This document shows positions 15,884-24,488 of a stretch of DNA of 45,335 bases, one piece after another. The stretch's first letter is position 1, and the number at the start of each line of letters is the position of its first letter. The stretch is from the NCBI GenBank assembly GCA_964624555.1, contig CAZUXB010000017.1, forward strand, positions 1 through 45,335. Direction: 5' to 3'. The notes beneath the pieces are model-generated. The model did no database searches and had not been told where the DNA came from. It worked only from the letters and a program-made list of their open reading frames with translations. The position numbers and the translations under genes are program-made. The stretch is from SXRF01 sp964624555. GTDB taxonomy: Bacteria > Pseudomonadota > Alphaproteobacteria > Rickettsiales > SXRF01.

Positions 15884-16360
15884 GAGGACAGCGCGGTCTT
15901 TTTTACTGGCAGAGTTAGTGGCAGGGTTTGCCATGACGCTGAAGTATATGTTCAAAAAGCCGGTCACTATCAACTACCCTTATGAAAAAGGCCCTATAAG
16001 TCCGCGTTTTCGTGGAGAGNNNNNNNNNNGCGCCGCGATCCCAATGGTGAGGAGCGTTGTATTGCCTGCAAATTGTGCGAGGCCATCTGCCCGGCGCAGG
16101 CCATAACCATCGAGGCTGAGGCCCGCGCTGATGGTTCCCGCCGCACCACCCGTTACGACATCGACATGACCAAATGTATCTATTGCGGTTTCTGTCAGGA
16201 AGCCTGCCCGGTTGATGCGATCGTAGAAACCCCGAATTTCGAATTCGCCACCGAAACCCACGAAGAATTACTCTATAATAAAGATAAACTGCTTGCTAAC
16301 GGCGAACGCTGGGAAAGCGCCATTGCCGCCAGCCTGAATGCGGATGTGGGGTATAGATAA
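15864..16360 (+). CDS. nuoI: NADH-quinone oxidoreductase subunit I, split by an assembly gap
   Basis: Ferredoxin-like subunit carrying the two [4Fe-4S] clusters N6a and N6b (CIACKLCEAICP and CIYCGFCQEACP). The N-terminal part is visible to RFRGE before 10 Ns (16020-16029), then RRDPNGEERC follows. The reading frame does not match across the Ns. In relatives the missing residues are HAL, which would need 8 bases rather than 10, restoring the frame; so this is a gap artefact, not a frameshift. GTG 15864 is taken as start; GTG 15873, preceded by GAGGA at short spacing, is an alternative. Both overlap the DedA gene. Confidence 0.93.
16020..16029. other. assembly gap of 10 Ns inside nuoI
   Basis: Ten undetermined bases. 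Comparing the flanking protein with the conserved NuoI sequence RGEHALRRYPNGEE suggests the true missing length is 8 bases, so the N run looks like a placeholder. Confidence 0.95.
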
Positions 16361-16470
16361 TGGCTGACGGTATAACATATTTTGTCACACCCGCGCAGGC
16401 GGGTGTCTTAGGCGAGGAAAAGATTCCCGCCTTCGCGGGAATGACAAGCGAGGGTATCGCTAATGGCTGA
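16360..16470 (+). other. bridging micro-ORF (36 aa) from nuoI stop to nuoJ start, through a palindromic element
   Basis: The ATG overlaps the nuoI stop (TAATG). The frame begins MADGIT, a copy of NuoJ's MADSIA, reads open through the whole element at 16384-16445, and ends at TGA 16468-16470 inside the nuoJ start region, overlapping it by 8 bases. Ribosomes could therefore pass from nuoI to nuoJ with little or no gap. No evidence that the peptide itself has a function. Confidence 0.5.
16384..16445 (+). repeat. GTCAT...ATGAC-type double-hairpin element, copy 3
   Basis: Left hairpin ACACCCGC-gca-GGCGGGTGT, right hairpin ATTCCCGC-cttc-GCGGGAAT, ending ATGAC. It is flanked by imperfect 29-base direct copies of the nuoI/nuoJ junction (16349-16377 and 16452-16480; 24 of 29 identical). 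Confidence 0.9.
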
Positions 16471-17086
16471 CAGTATCGCAACGCTTATGTTCTATGTTTT
16501 TTCGCTGGTGACGGTGTTCTCGGCGCTGATGGTTATTTCCAGCAAGAACCCGGTGCATAGCGTATTATTTCTGATACTTGCTTTTTTTAACGCTGCCGGG
16601 CTTTTTGTCCTCCTCGGTGCAGAGTATATTGCCATGACTTTGGTCATTGTTTATGTTGGGGCGGTTGCGGTATTATTCCTTTTTGTGGTTATGATGCTTA
16701 ACGTGAATTTTTCAGAGATGCGTGAAGGATTTTTAAGATATTTGCCGCTTGGCGGCGCAGTAGCGGCTACCATTTTTGCTGAGTTTGTATTCGTGTTTCA
16801 TAGCTCGCTTGGCGGTAAAAACGTTGTGGCTCCCGCTAAGAATATTATCCTGCCCAGTGCTGAGACCAGTAATACCAAGGCTATTGGTGATATACTCTAC
16901 ACCAATTATGCCTACCCTTTCCAGATAGCGGGGATGATACTGCTTATAGCCATGATCGGTGCCATTGTCCTTACCAAACGTGACCGCTCTTTTGTGCGCA
17001 GGCAGAATATTGCAAAGCAGCTTGCGCGAACTAAGGAAACTGGCGTAGAAATCGTGTCGGTAAAATCAGGTGAGGGGATATCCTAA
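16463..17086 (+). CDS. nuoJ: NADH-quinone oxidoreductase subunit J
   Basis: Membrane-arm subunit, 207 aa, five predicted helices. MFYVFSLVTVFSALMVISSKNPVHSV is the family's first helix and loop, followed by YVGAVAVLFLFVVMMLN, the helix that shows a pi-bulge in structures. The hydrophilic C-terminal tail is normal. The ATG is the second copy of a duplicated junction, and it is the one in frame with the full protein. nuoK begins 2 bp after its stop. Confidence 0.96.
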   Translation: MADSIATLMFYVFSLVTVFSALMVISSKNPVHSVLFLILAFFNAAGLFVLLGAEYIAMTLVIVYVGAVAVLFLFVVMMLNVNFSEMREGFLRYLPLGGAVAATIFAEFVFVFHSSLGGKNVVAPAKNIILPSAETSNTKAIGDILYTNYAYPFQIAGMILLIAMIGAIVLTKRDRSFVRRQNIAKQLARTKETGVEIVSVKSGEGIS

Positions 17087-17088
17087 TT

Positions 17089-17415
17089 ATGAATCAGGTG
17101 TTTTTTGGCAATATTGGGATTTTTCACTATCTGGTACTTTCCAGCCTGCTTTTTACCATAGGTGTGTGCGGTATTTTCCTCAACCGCAAGAATATAATCA
17201 CTATACTAATGTCCATTGAGCTTATTCTGCTTTCTGTGAATATAAATTTTGTGGCTTTTTCAGTAAATCTTGGCGACCTTACCGGGCAGGTATTTGCGAT
17301 GTTCATACTTACAGTTGCTGCTGCTGAAGCCGCTATCGGCCTTGCTATTTTAGTTATCTACTTCCGTAACCGTGGTACTATTGCGGTGGAAGACGTAAAT
17401 ATGATGAAGGGCTAG
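17089..17415 (+). CDS. nuoK: NADH-quinone oxidoreductase subunit K
   Basis: Small antiporter-related membrane subunit, 108 aa (usually 100-105), three helices. The buried carboxylates expected for the proton path are visible in LMSIELILLSVN and AAAEAAIGLAI. Packed tightly between nuoJ and nuoL (1 bp). Confidence 0.96.
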   Translation: MNQVFFGNIGIFHYLVLSSLLFTIGVCGIFLNRKNIITILMSIELILLSVNINFVAFSVNLGDLTGQVFAMFILTVAAAEAAIGLAILVIYFRNRGTIAVEDVNMMKG

Positions 17416-17416
17416 C

Positions 17417-19336
17417 ATGATCTCTTTCATAGTATTCCTGCCGCTTCTTGCCGCCATTATTGTTGGCTTTACCGTGCGTACCATAGCGCCTGCCACTGCC
17501 CATAAACTGACCTGCGGGGCGATGATAATTTCCGCTATACTTTCCGGTTTCGTTTTCGGTGGTTTTGCTTTCGGCCATGAAATTGTTACTAAGGCCAATG
17601 TCCTGCCGTGGATAATTTCCGGTGATTTTATAGCAGAGTGGACATTGCGTGTTGATTCCCTGACCGCGGTCATGCTGGTGGTGGTAACCTGGGTTTCTGC
17701 GGTGGTGCATGTTTATTCGGTGGGCTATATGAGCCATGATGAACACCAGCCGCGCTTCATGGCCTATCTTTCGCTTTTTACCTTCTTCATGTTGATGCTG
17801 GTCACCTCAGATAACCTTGTGCAACTCTTCCTCGGTTGGGAAGGTGTAGGGTTGTGTTCATACCTGCTTATTGGCTTCTGGTTCAAGAAGCAGTCGGCGT
17901 GCAATGCAGCGATGAAGGCGTTTATCGTAAACCGTGTCGGCGATTTTGGTTTTGCACTCGGTATATTCGCTACCTATGTTCTCTTTGGCAGTGTTCAATA
18001 TGACGTGATATTTGCGTTAGCAAATGAACATATTAAGGATGGTTTCACTTTCCTTGGCACGGAATACCGCGCTCTGACACTTATCTGTACCCTGCTGTTT
18101 ATTGGCGCGATGGGTAAATCAGCCCAACTCGGCCTGCATACCTGGCTGCCGGATGCGATGGAAGGCCCAACACCAGTTTCTGCCCTCATCCATGCTGCAA
18201 CAATGGTAACGGCAGGCGTGTTCATGGTCTGCCGCCTGTCCCCTCTGTTTGAGCAATCAGAACAGGCTTTGTCGCTGGTTTGTGTGGTTGGTGCATGTAC
18301 TGCCTTCTTCGCCGCTACAGTTGGTTTGGTGCAGAATGATATAAAAAGGGTGATTGCTTATTCAACCTGTTCACAGCTTGGATATATGTTCTTTGCCTGC
18401 GGTGTTGGTGCTTACTCGGCGGCAATGTTCCACCTCATGACCCATGCCTTTTTCAAGGCGCTGCTTTTCCTTGGTGCTGGTTCGGTAATACATGGTATGT
18501 CTGGCGAGCAGGATATGCGCAATATGGGCGGCATCTGGAAAAAAATGCCAATTACCTACGCCTATATGTGGATAGGTTCGCTGGCCCTTGCCGGTATACC
18601 GCTATTTGCCGGTTATTACTCCAAGGATATGATATTGGAAGCCGCCTATGCGCAAGGGCGTACGAGTGGGCATTTTGCTTACTGGATGGGCATTGGCGCT
18701 GCTTTCATGACTGCTTTCTATTCGTGGCGTTTATTGTTCATGACCTTTCACGGCAAGTCGCGAGCTTCTGAAGAAGTGCTGCACCATGTCCACGAATCGC
18801 CGCCGATAATGCTCAGGCCGCTTATATTACTTGCTGCCGGGGCGGTTCTTTCCGGATGGCTCGGTTACCATGTTATTGGTCTGGTTTCACCGGATGGGGA
18901 TTTCTGGCGGTCAACCATTGCCTCGCATGAGGCAATTGAAAAAGCGCACCATGCGCCGGTCTGGGTAGGTGTGCTTCCATTGCTTGTAGGGCTCTCCGGT
19001 ATTGCTTTGGCCTGGTTCTTTTATGTTGCCAATACCAGTATGCCATCCACAATCGCAGCGATATTTCCAAACCTGTATAAATTCCTACTTAATAAATGGT
19101 ATTTTGATGAGCTGTATGATTTCCTCTTTGTCCGCCCAGCCAAAAAACTTGGCCAGCATCTGTGGAAATTCTGGGATGAAAAGATAATCGATGGTCTGGG
19201 GCCAAATGGTGCCGCTATGATCAGCCATATTGTCGCTGGTCGTACCTCATCCTTACAGACCGGGTATTTATTCCATTATGCCTTTGCCATGTTGCTTGGG
19301 TTCTTAGTAATTGTTAGCTGGGTAGTATTTAAATAA
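17417..19336 (+). CDS. nuoL: NADH-quinone oxidoreductase subunit L
   Basis: Largest antiporter-like proton-pumping subunit, 639 aa, with about 16 helices plus a C-terminal lateral helix. Landmarks: LGWEGVGLCSYLLIGFW, the Lys/His helix LHTWLPDAMEGPTPVSALIHAATMV (split here: LHTWLPDAMEGP, then TPVSALIHAA), and KRVIAYSTCSQLGYM. Its stop shares one base with the nuoM start (TAATG). Confidence 0.97.
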   Translation: MISFIVFLPLLAAIIVGFTVRTIAPATAHKLTCGAMIISAILSGFVFGGFAFGHEIVTKANVLPWIISGDFIAEWTLRVDSLTAVMLVVVTWVSAVVHVYSVGYMSHDEHQPRFMAYLSLFTFFMLMLVTSDNLVQLFLGWEGVGLCSYLLIGFWFKKQSACNAAMKAFIVNRVGDFGFALGIFATYVLFGSVQYDVIFALANEHIKDGFTFLGTEYRALTLICTLLFIGAMGKSAQLGLHTWLPDAMEGPTPVSALIHAATMVTAGVFMVCRLSPLFEQSEQALSLVCVVGACTAFFAATVGLVQNDIKRVIAYSTCSQLGYMFFACGVGAYSAAMFHLMTHAFFKALLFLGAGSVIHGMSGEQDMRNMGGIWKKMPITYAYMWIGSLALAGIPLFAGYYSKDMILEAAYAQGRTSGHFAYWMGIGAAFMTAFYSWRLLFMTFHGKSRASEEVLHHVHESPPIMLRPLILLAAGAVLSGWLGYHVIGLVSPDGDFWRSTIASHEAIEKAHHAPVWVGVLPLLVGLSGIALAWFFYVANTSMPSTIAAIFPNLYKFLLNKWYFDELYDFLFVRPAKKLGQHLWKFWDEKIIDGLGPNGAAMISHIVAGRTSSLQTGYLFHYAFAMLLGFLVIVSWVVFK

Positions 19337-20820
19337 TGTTGAGCACACTTATATTATTGCCACTTATCGGAGCTTTCGTCATCATGCTGTTCAGCCGCGG
19401 CGAAGAAGGGCAGGCCGCTAGTGAGGCACGTTATATTGCCTTGTTTACGACAGTGATAACCTTCCTGGCATCGCTCATATTGTGGTTTGGGTTCAAGACT
19501 GATACGGCCGATTTCCAGTTTGTGGAGAAGGCTGAGTGGTTTAAAGGTTTGGGGATTGGCTACCATCTCGGCATCGATGGTATCTCTCTGTTCATGGTGC
19601 TGCTTACCACCTTCCTGATGCCGTTTTGCATATTGTGCAGCTGGGAATCGATAACCACCCGCGTGCGTGCCTTTATGGTCAATTTCCTGCTCCTTGAAGC
19701 TTTTGTCATTGGTGTTTTCTGTGCGCTGGATGTGGTGATGTTCTACATCTTCTTTGAAGGGATGCTTATTCCCATGTACCTGATAATCGGTATCTGGGGA
19801 GGCAACCGCCGTATTTACGCCGCCTATAAGTTCTTCCTTTATACTCTGGCTGGTTCCCTGTTGTTTTTAGTTGCCATAGTCTATCTATACCTGACCTTCG
19901 GAACTACCAGCATACCGGAGCTTATCGCTTCCAGCCACAGCCTGCCGCTTGCAGTGCAGAAATATCTATGGCTGGCCATGTTTGCCTCATTCGCGGTCAA
20001 GGTTCCAATGTGGCCGGTACATACCTGGCTTCCCGATGCTCACGTGCAGGCCCCAACTGCCGGGTCGGTTATACTGGCCGGTATCCTGCTTAAGATGGGT
20101 GCCTATGGTTTCCTGCGCTTCTCATTGCCTATGCTGCCGGACGCTTCGCATTATTATGCTCCTTTCATCTTTTCACTCAGCGTTATTGCCGTGGTCTATA
20201 CTTCGCTGGTGGCGCTGGTACAGACTGATATGAAAAAGCTGATCGCTTACTCGTCAGTGGCGCATATGGGGTTTGTTACCATTGGTATTTTCGCCTTCAA
20301 CATGCAGGGTATTGAGGGGGCAATCATCCAGATGATAAGCCACGGCCTGGTTTCTGGTGCTCTTTTCCTTTGCGTTGGTGTGGTTTATGACCGCATGCAT
20401 ACCCGTGAGATAAGCAGCTATGGTGGGGTGGCAACAATAATGCCGCGTTACGCCATGTTCTTCATGTTCTTCACCATGGCTTCAGTCGGGCTGCCAGCCA
20501 CTTCCGGTTTCGTTGGCGAGTTCCTTGTGCTTCTTGGTGCTTTTAAGGCCAGCACTTATGTTGCGTTTGGCGCGGCCACTGGTGTGGTGCTCGGTGCGGC
20601 CTACGCCCTGTGGCTATATAAAAGGGTTGCGTTCGGTGAAATAACCAATGACGAGGTAAAGCACATGCCAGATGTTTCCGCGCGTGAGATACTGATATTT
20701 GTTCCGCTGGTGGTTTCTGTATTGTGGCTGGGTATTTATCCAAAGCCATATTTCAGCGCGCTGGAACCTTCGGTTAAACAGCTTATCAGCCAAACTGTTA
20801 TCGCGGGAAAAGATAAATGA
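19336..20820 (+). CDS. nuoM: NADH-quinone oxidoreductase subunit M
   Basis: Antiporter-like proton-pumping subunit, 494 aa, about 14 helices. Contains FFEGMLIPMYLIIGIWGG, the conserved HTWLPDAHVQAPTAGSV loop and KKLIAYSSVAHMGF, which hold the catalytic Glu and Lys of the proton path. It overlaps nuoL by 1 base and nuoN by 4 (ATGA). Confidence 0.97.
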   Translation: MLSTLILLPLIGAFVIMLFSRGEEGQAASEARYIALFTTVITFLASLILWFGFKTDTADFQFVEKAEWFKGLGIGYHLGIDGISLFMVLLTTFLMPFCILCSWESITTRVRAFMVNFLLLEAFVIGVFCALDVVMFYIFFEGMLIPMYLIIGIWGGNRRIYAAYKFFLYTLAGSLLFLVAIVYLYLTFGTTSIPELIASSHSLPLAVQKYLWLAMFASFAVKVPMWPVHTWLPDAHVQAPTAGSVILAGILLKMGAYGFLRFSLPMLPDASHYYAPFIFSLSVIAVVYTSLVALVQTDMKKLIAYSSVAHMGFVTIGIFAFNMQGIEGAIIQMISHGLVSGALFLCVGVVYDRMHTREISSYGGVATIMPRYAMFFMFFTMASVGLPATSGFVGEFLVLLGAFKASTYVAFGAATGVVLGAAYALWLYKRVAFGEITNDEVKHMPDVSAREILIFVPLVVSVLWLGIYPKPYFSALEPSVKQLISQTVIAGKDK

Positions 20821-22268
20821 TAGATGTACTTATAAATTCTGGGATAATTGCGATAAAGCCGGAAATTTTCCTGCTTATATCAACAGTATTTTTGTTGTTG
20901 TATGGTCTCTATCGTAAACCGCGGGTCGATGGTTCGCTTATTTCCCTGTCGCTGTTGATTATATCGCTTACTATTGTTCTGGTACTTGGTTTTAATGCTG
21001 TCAGTGGAACATTTTTAAATGATATGTTCACTACCAACCGGTTTACGGTCTTTGCCAAGATATTGGTTCTGGCGGCGGGTGGTTTGGTGCTGATGCTTTC
21101 TTCAGGGTTTCTGAAGGAGGAAGGTGGCAAGCCCTTCGAGTTCATAATACTCATGCTCTTTTCCTTGGCTGGTATGATGCTGATGATATCAGCTTCTGAC
21201 CTGCTTTCTTTGTATATGGCATTGGAGATGTCCAGCCTTGCCCTTTATGTTTTGGCGTCATTCAGCCGTGATAACCAGAAATCCAGTGAGGCTGGCCTTA
21301 AATATTTTGTCCTTGGTGCGTTGGCATCGGGTATGATGCTTTTTGGCATGTCGCTGGTTTATGGCTTTGCTGGCAGCACCAGCTTTGCTGATCTTGCCCA
21401 TTTATTTGCCAAGCAATATCTTGTCTCTAAAGGTGTGGTGGTTGGCCTTGTTCTCATTATGGTTGGTTTCTGCTTCAAGCTATCGGCAGTGCCTTTCCAT
21501 ATGTGGACGCCGGACGTTTATGAAGGTGCGCCGACCCCGGTCACCGCCTTCTTCGCTACCGCACCGAAAGTTGCGGCAATGGCGCTGTTTACCCGCTTCC
21601 TTATGGGGCCGTTTGCCCACGCCAGCGGCCAATGGCAACAGGTGGTGGTGTTTGTATCGCTTACCTCAATGCTGGTTGGTGCTTTTGGTGCTATTACCCA
21701 GACCAATATCAAGCGCCTGCTGGCTTATAGCTCCATCGGCCATGTGGGGTTCATGCTCATGGCGCTGGCTGCCGCCAACCATAGCGGTGTTCAAGCGCTG
21801 CTTATTTACCTAAGCGTGTATATTTTCATGAGTGTGGGTATGTTCGGCGCGGTATTGCTTATGAAGCGCGGCGGCAAGGCAGTGGAAAACATAAAGGACC
21901 TAAGCGGCCTGTCCCAGACCAATCCGCTGCTGGCGGTGGTCATCTCCATCTGCGTTTTTTCGATGGCCGGTATTCCACCAATGGCCGGGTTCTTCGGTAA
22001 AATGTATGTCGTCCTCGCTGCTATTGATGGTGGCCTGGCATGGCTTGCGGTGGTTGGTGTCTGTACCAGCGTGGTGGGTTGCTATTACTACCTGAAAATA
22101 GTTAAAACCATGTATTTTGATGAGCCGGTACCGTCTTTTGACGCTGGTTCTGATGTTCTTATCCATGTTGCCATTGCTGTTGGCGCAGCTGTTACTATGT
22201 TATTCTTCCTTATGCCAACGCTGCTTGTAACCATGGCTAAAACCGCTGCAGTGGTGCTTGTGAAATGA
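20817..22268 (+). CDS. nuoN: NADH-quinone oxidoreductase subunit N
   Basis: Antiporter-like subunit, 483 aa, last gene of the nuo run. Landmarks: ALEMSSLALYVLASF, PFHMWTPDVYEGAPTPVTAF and IKRLLAYSSIGHVGFML. The stop overlaps an ATG (ATGA) that begins a decayed copy of the birA start, not birA itself. Confidence 0.97.
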   Translation: MIDVLINSGIIAIKPEIFLLISTVFLLLYGLYRKPRVDGSLISLSLLIISLTIVLVLGFNAVSGTFLNDMFTTNRFTVFAKILVLAAGGLVLMLSSGFLKEEGGKPFEFIILMLFSLAGMMLMISASDLLSLYMALEMSSLALYVLASFSRDNQKSSEAGLKYFVLGALASGMMLFGMSLVYGFAGSTSFADLAHLFAKQYLVSKGVVVGLVLIMVGFCFKLSAVPFHMWTPDVYEGAPTPVTAFFATAPKVAAMALFTRFLMGPFAHASGQWQQVVVFVSLTSMLVGAFGAITQTNIKRLLAYSSIGHVGFMLMALAAANHSGVQALLIYLSVYIFMSVGMFGAVLLMKRGGKAVENIKDLSGLSQTNPLLAVVISICVFSMAGIPPMAGFFGKMYVVLAAIDGGLAWLAVVGVCTSVVGCYYYLKIVKTMYFDEPVPSFDAGSDVLIHVAIAVGAAVTMLFFLMPTLLVTMAKTAAVVLVK

Positions 22269-22387
22269 CTGTGACTGCGCAAAAGAAAAAAATAATTTCT
22301 ATATGTCATGCCAGCGTATGCTGGCATCCAGCACAGAAGAAAGACTGGATACCAGCTTTCGCTGGTATGACAAAAAAGGTCTTATAA
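22265..22387 (+). other. bridging micro-ORF (40 aa) from nuoN stop to birA start, through a palindromic element
   Basis: The ATG overlaps the nuoN stop (ATGA). The first codons give MTVTAQKKKIIS, matching the BirA start MAATTQKKKIIS. The frame then reads open through the element at 22305-22371 and ends TAA at 22385-22387, one base before the birA ATG. The layout would hand ribosomes from nuoN to birA. The peptide is probably not functional. Confidence 0.5.
22305..22371 (+). repeat. GTCAT...ATGAC double-hairpin element, copy 4
   Basis: Left hairpin ATGCCAGC-gta-GCTGGCAT, right hairpin ATACCAGC-tttc-GCTGGTAT, termini GTCAT and ATGAC. It is flanked by 45-base imperfect direct copies of the nuoN/birA junction (22257-22301 and 22381-22425; 34 of 45 identical, no gaps). 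Confidence 0.9.
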
Positions 22388-22388
22388 A

Positions 22389-23168
22389 ATGGCCGCTACC
22401 ACACAAAAGAAAAAAATCATTTCCAACCTGCTCAACGATTACCACCTGTTGTCTTTTGATACGCTTGATTCCACCAATGAAGAAGCCAAGCGTCTGGCAC
22501 GGGCAGGGGGCAGCCACGGCGCGGTGATCTGGGCCAAGAAACAGACCGAAGGCAAAGGCCGTATGGGGCGCAACTGGCTTTCTGCTGAGGGCAACCTGTT
22601 TGTTTCGGTGCTATTGCAGCCGCAAAAACCGTTGCCGGAACTATCCCAGCTTTCTTTTGTGGCGGCCTTATCTGCCCTTGAAGCAGTTTCACCGCTTTTA
22701 TCCAAGGCAAGTGAACTTCAGACCAAATGGCCCAATGATATTCTGCTTAGTGGCCGCAAGCTGGGCGGTATTCTCCTTGAATCATTCCGTACCGAGGGTA
22801 GCGACCAACCGTGGGTAGTAGTAGGTGTTGGTATAAACGTTGACAGCTGTCCGCCGCGCACCGAGTTTCCTGCGACATGCCTGAAGGATGCTGGTGTGGA
22901 ACTGGTATCGGCAAAAATAATACTTTCCCGTTTCATCCACCATTTTATTGAGCGCTACGATCAATGGATTGGCAAAGGTTTTGCGCCGATACGCAAGGAG
23001 TGGCTGGCTGGTGCCTGGAACCTTAAGAAAACCATATCTGTCCGTCTTCCCGATAGTACAATGGAAGGGATTTTTGAGGATATTGATGAAAATGGCAGCC
23101 TGATTCTGAATGTGGGCAGTAAAAAGCAGGTTGTTCATGCTGGGGATGTCTATGCTTCTGGTAATTGA
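22389..23168 (+). CDS. birA: biotin-[acetyl-CoA-carboxylase] ligase
   Basis: Activates biotin with ATP and attaches it to the biotin carrier protein of carboxylases. 259 aa, group I (no N-terminal DNA-binding domain). The biotinyl-AMP loop is GKGRMGRNW (55-63), with KWPNDIL near 113 and KLGGILLE near 124. C-terminal SH3-like domain ends VVHAGDVYASGN. Methylmalonyl-CoA epimerase downstream hints at biotin-dependent propionyl-CoA metabolism. The end overlaps coaX by 17 bases. Confidence 0.95.
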   Translation: MAATTQKKKIISNLLNDYHLLSFDTLDSTNEEAKRLARAGGSHGAVIWAKKQTEGKGRMGRNWLSAEGNLFVSVLLQPQKPLPELSQLSFVAALSALEAVSPLLSKASELQTKWPNDILLSGRKLGGILLESFRTEGSDQPWVVVGVGINVDSCPPRTEFPATCLKDAGVELVSAKIILSRFIHHFIERYDQWIGKGFAPIRKEWLAGAWNLKKTISVRLPDSTMEGIFEDIDENGSLILNVGSKKQVVHAGDVYASGN

Positions 23169-23925
23169 CGTTGGCAACACCAACGTGGTGTTTGCGGTGT
23201 TTGACGGTAGCAGCTTAAAAGGTCAGTGGCGTATTTCGACTGATGCCCGGCGTACTGCCGATGAATATGGTGTGTGGCTGACCCAGGTTCTCGAACATTC
23301 CAAAATCGCCCCGGAGAATATCAAAGGCGCGGTGGTGGCCTCGGTGGTACCGCAGGTGCTGTTCGACCTGCGGCAGCTTGCCAAACGATATTTTGGTTGC
23401 GAGTTGATGGTCATCGGCGATCCGCGCCTGAAACTGAAGATGGGCGTTGGGGTAAAGATAGACAACCCGCAGGAAGTTGGCGCTGACCGTTTGGTTAATG
23501 CTTTCGCCGCTTGGAACCGTTATAAAAAACCATTGATTGTGGTTGATTTTGGTACTGGTACAACCTTTGACGTGGTAAGCGGCGATGGGAATTATATCGG
23601 TGGGGTGATAGCGCCCGGTGTGAATCTATCGCTTGATGCCTTGCACAGGGCTGCCGCGAAACTTCCCAACATCGCCATAGCCCCGCCGGCGAAAGTCATC
23701 GGAACTAACACCATCGGCGCGATGCAATCGGGTATTTATTATGGTTATACCGGCCTTGTCGAAGGCATTGTGGGGCGCATAAAAAGCGAATATGGTGGCG
23801 AGATGCTGGTCATTGCCACTGGCGGCCTTGCCTCGCTCTACGCTAAGTCCTGCGCGGTTATCGAGCAGGTCGAGCCGGATTTGACGATATTTGGTTTAAA
23901 AGAGTTATACGAAATGAACAGGTGA
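23152..23925 (+). CDS. coaX: type III pantothenate kinase
   Basis: Phosphorylates pantothenate in the first committed step of coenzyme A synthesis. 257 aa from ATG 23152 (LLVIDVGNTN follows, the family's DxGNT phosphate loop at residues 5-10). GADRLVNAFAA and VDFGTGTTFDVV are the other conserved motifs. The frame is open further upstream, but that part overlaps birA and is unlike the family. coaD, another CoA-pathway gene, is at the far end of the window. Confidence 0.95.
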   Translation: MLLVIDVGNTNVVFAVFDGSSLKGQWRISTDARRTADEYGVWLTQVLEHSKIAPENIKGAVVASVVPQVLFDLRQLAKRYFGCELMVIGDPRLKLKMGVGVKIDNPQEVGADRLVNAFAAWNRYKKPLIVVDFGTGTTFDVVSGDGNYIGGVIAPGVNLSLDALHRAAAKLPNIAIAPPAKVIGTNTIGAMQSGIYYGYTGLVEGIVGRIKSEYGGEMLVIATGGLASLYAKSCAVIEQVEPDLTIFGLKELYEMNR

Positions 23926-24488
23926 TGCCAAACATTTATATTATAGCTGGCGCAAATGGCTCTGGAAAAACCACACTGGCCAATATTTTGTTGACGGAGT
24001 TTTTGTCCTGTAATGAGTTTGTGAACGCTGACTATATTGCTGCCGGATTATCCCCCTTTAACTATGATAGCGTTGCTCTGCAAGCTGGGCGGTTAATGTT
24101 GGAGCGTATAAAATATCTTTCTGATAATAAAAGAGATTTTGCTTTTGAAACCACTTTGTCGACACTTAGCTATGCGCCGTATATAAAAAGGTGGGTGGAG
24201 GATGGCTATAATGTTAATTTGATTTTTCTCTGGTTAAATGATGTGAAAATCTCTGTAGAGCGTGTGGCTAGCAGGGTAAAAATGGGCGGGCATTCTATCC
24301 CGGAGGCAATAATTCGCAGGAGATATGAAAGAGGCATTTATAACTTTAACCATATTTACAGGACTTTGGTGACTGGCTGGGAAATATATAATAATTCTTC
24401 TGTTGATGAACTTAATATTATTGCTGAAGAAGCCGCTAAAAAAATTACTATTCATGAGGAAGATTTATGGAAAAAGATACAGTCTTAG
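23925..24488 (+). CDS. zeta-toxin-like P-loop kinase (COG4185 type)
   Basis: 187 aa. Walker A is AGANGSGKTT (8-17). The family features FVNADYIAAGLSP and FAFETTLST and the Arg-rich RRRYERGIYN lid are present. Related proteins are annotated as zeta toxins, which phosphorylate UDP-sugars, but many COG4185 members are untested. ATG 23925 overlaps the coaX stop (TGATG); a GTG at 23922 is in frame. The gene is AT-rich relative to its neighbours and is wedged between coaX and the RNase J gene, suggesting insertion. A short gene overlapping its 3' end may be its partner. Confidence 0.8.
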   Translation: MPNIYIIAGANGSGKTTLANILLTEFLSCNEFVNADYIAAGLSPFNYDSVALQAGRLMLERIKYLSDNKRDFAFETTLSTLSYAPYIKRWVEDGYNVNLIFLWLNDVKISVERVASRVKMGGHSIPEAIIRRRYERGIYNFNHIYRTLVTGWEIYNNSSVDELNIIAEEAAKKITIHEEDLWKKIQS

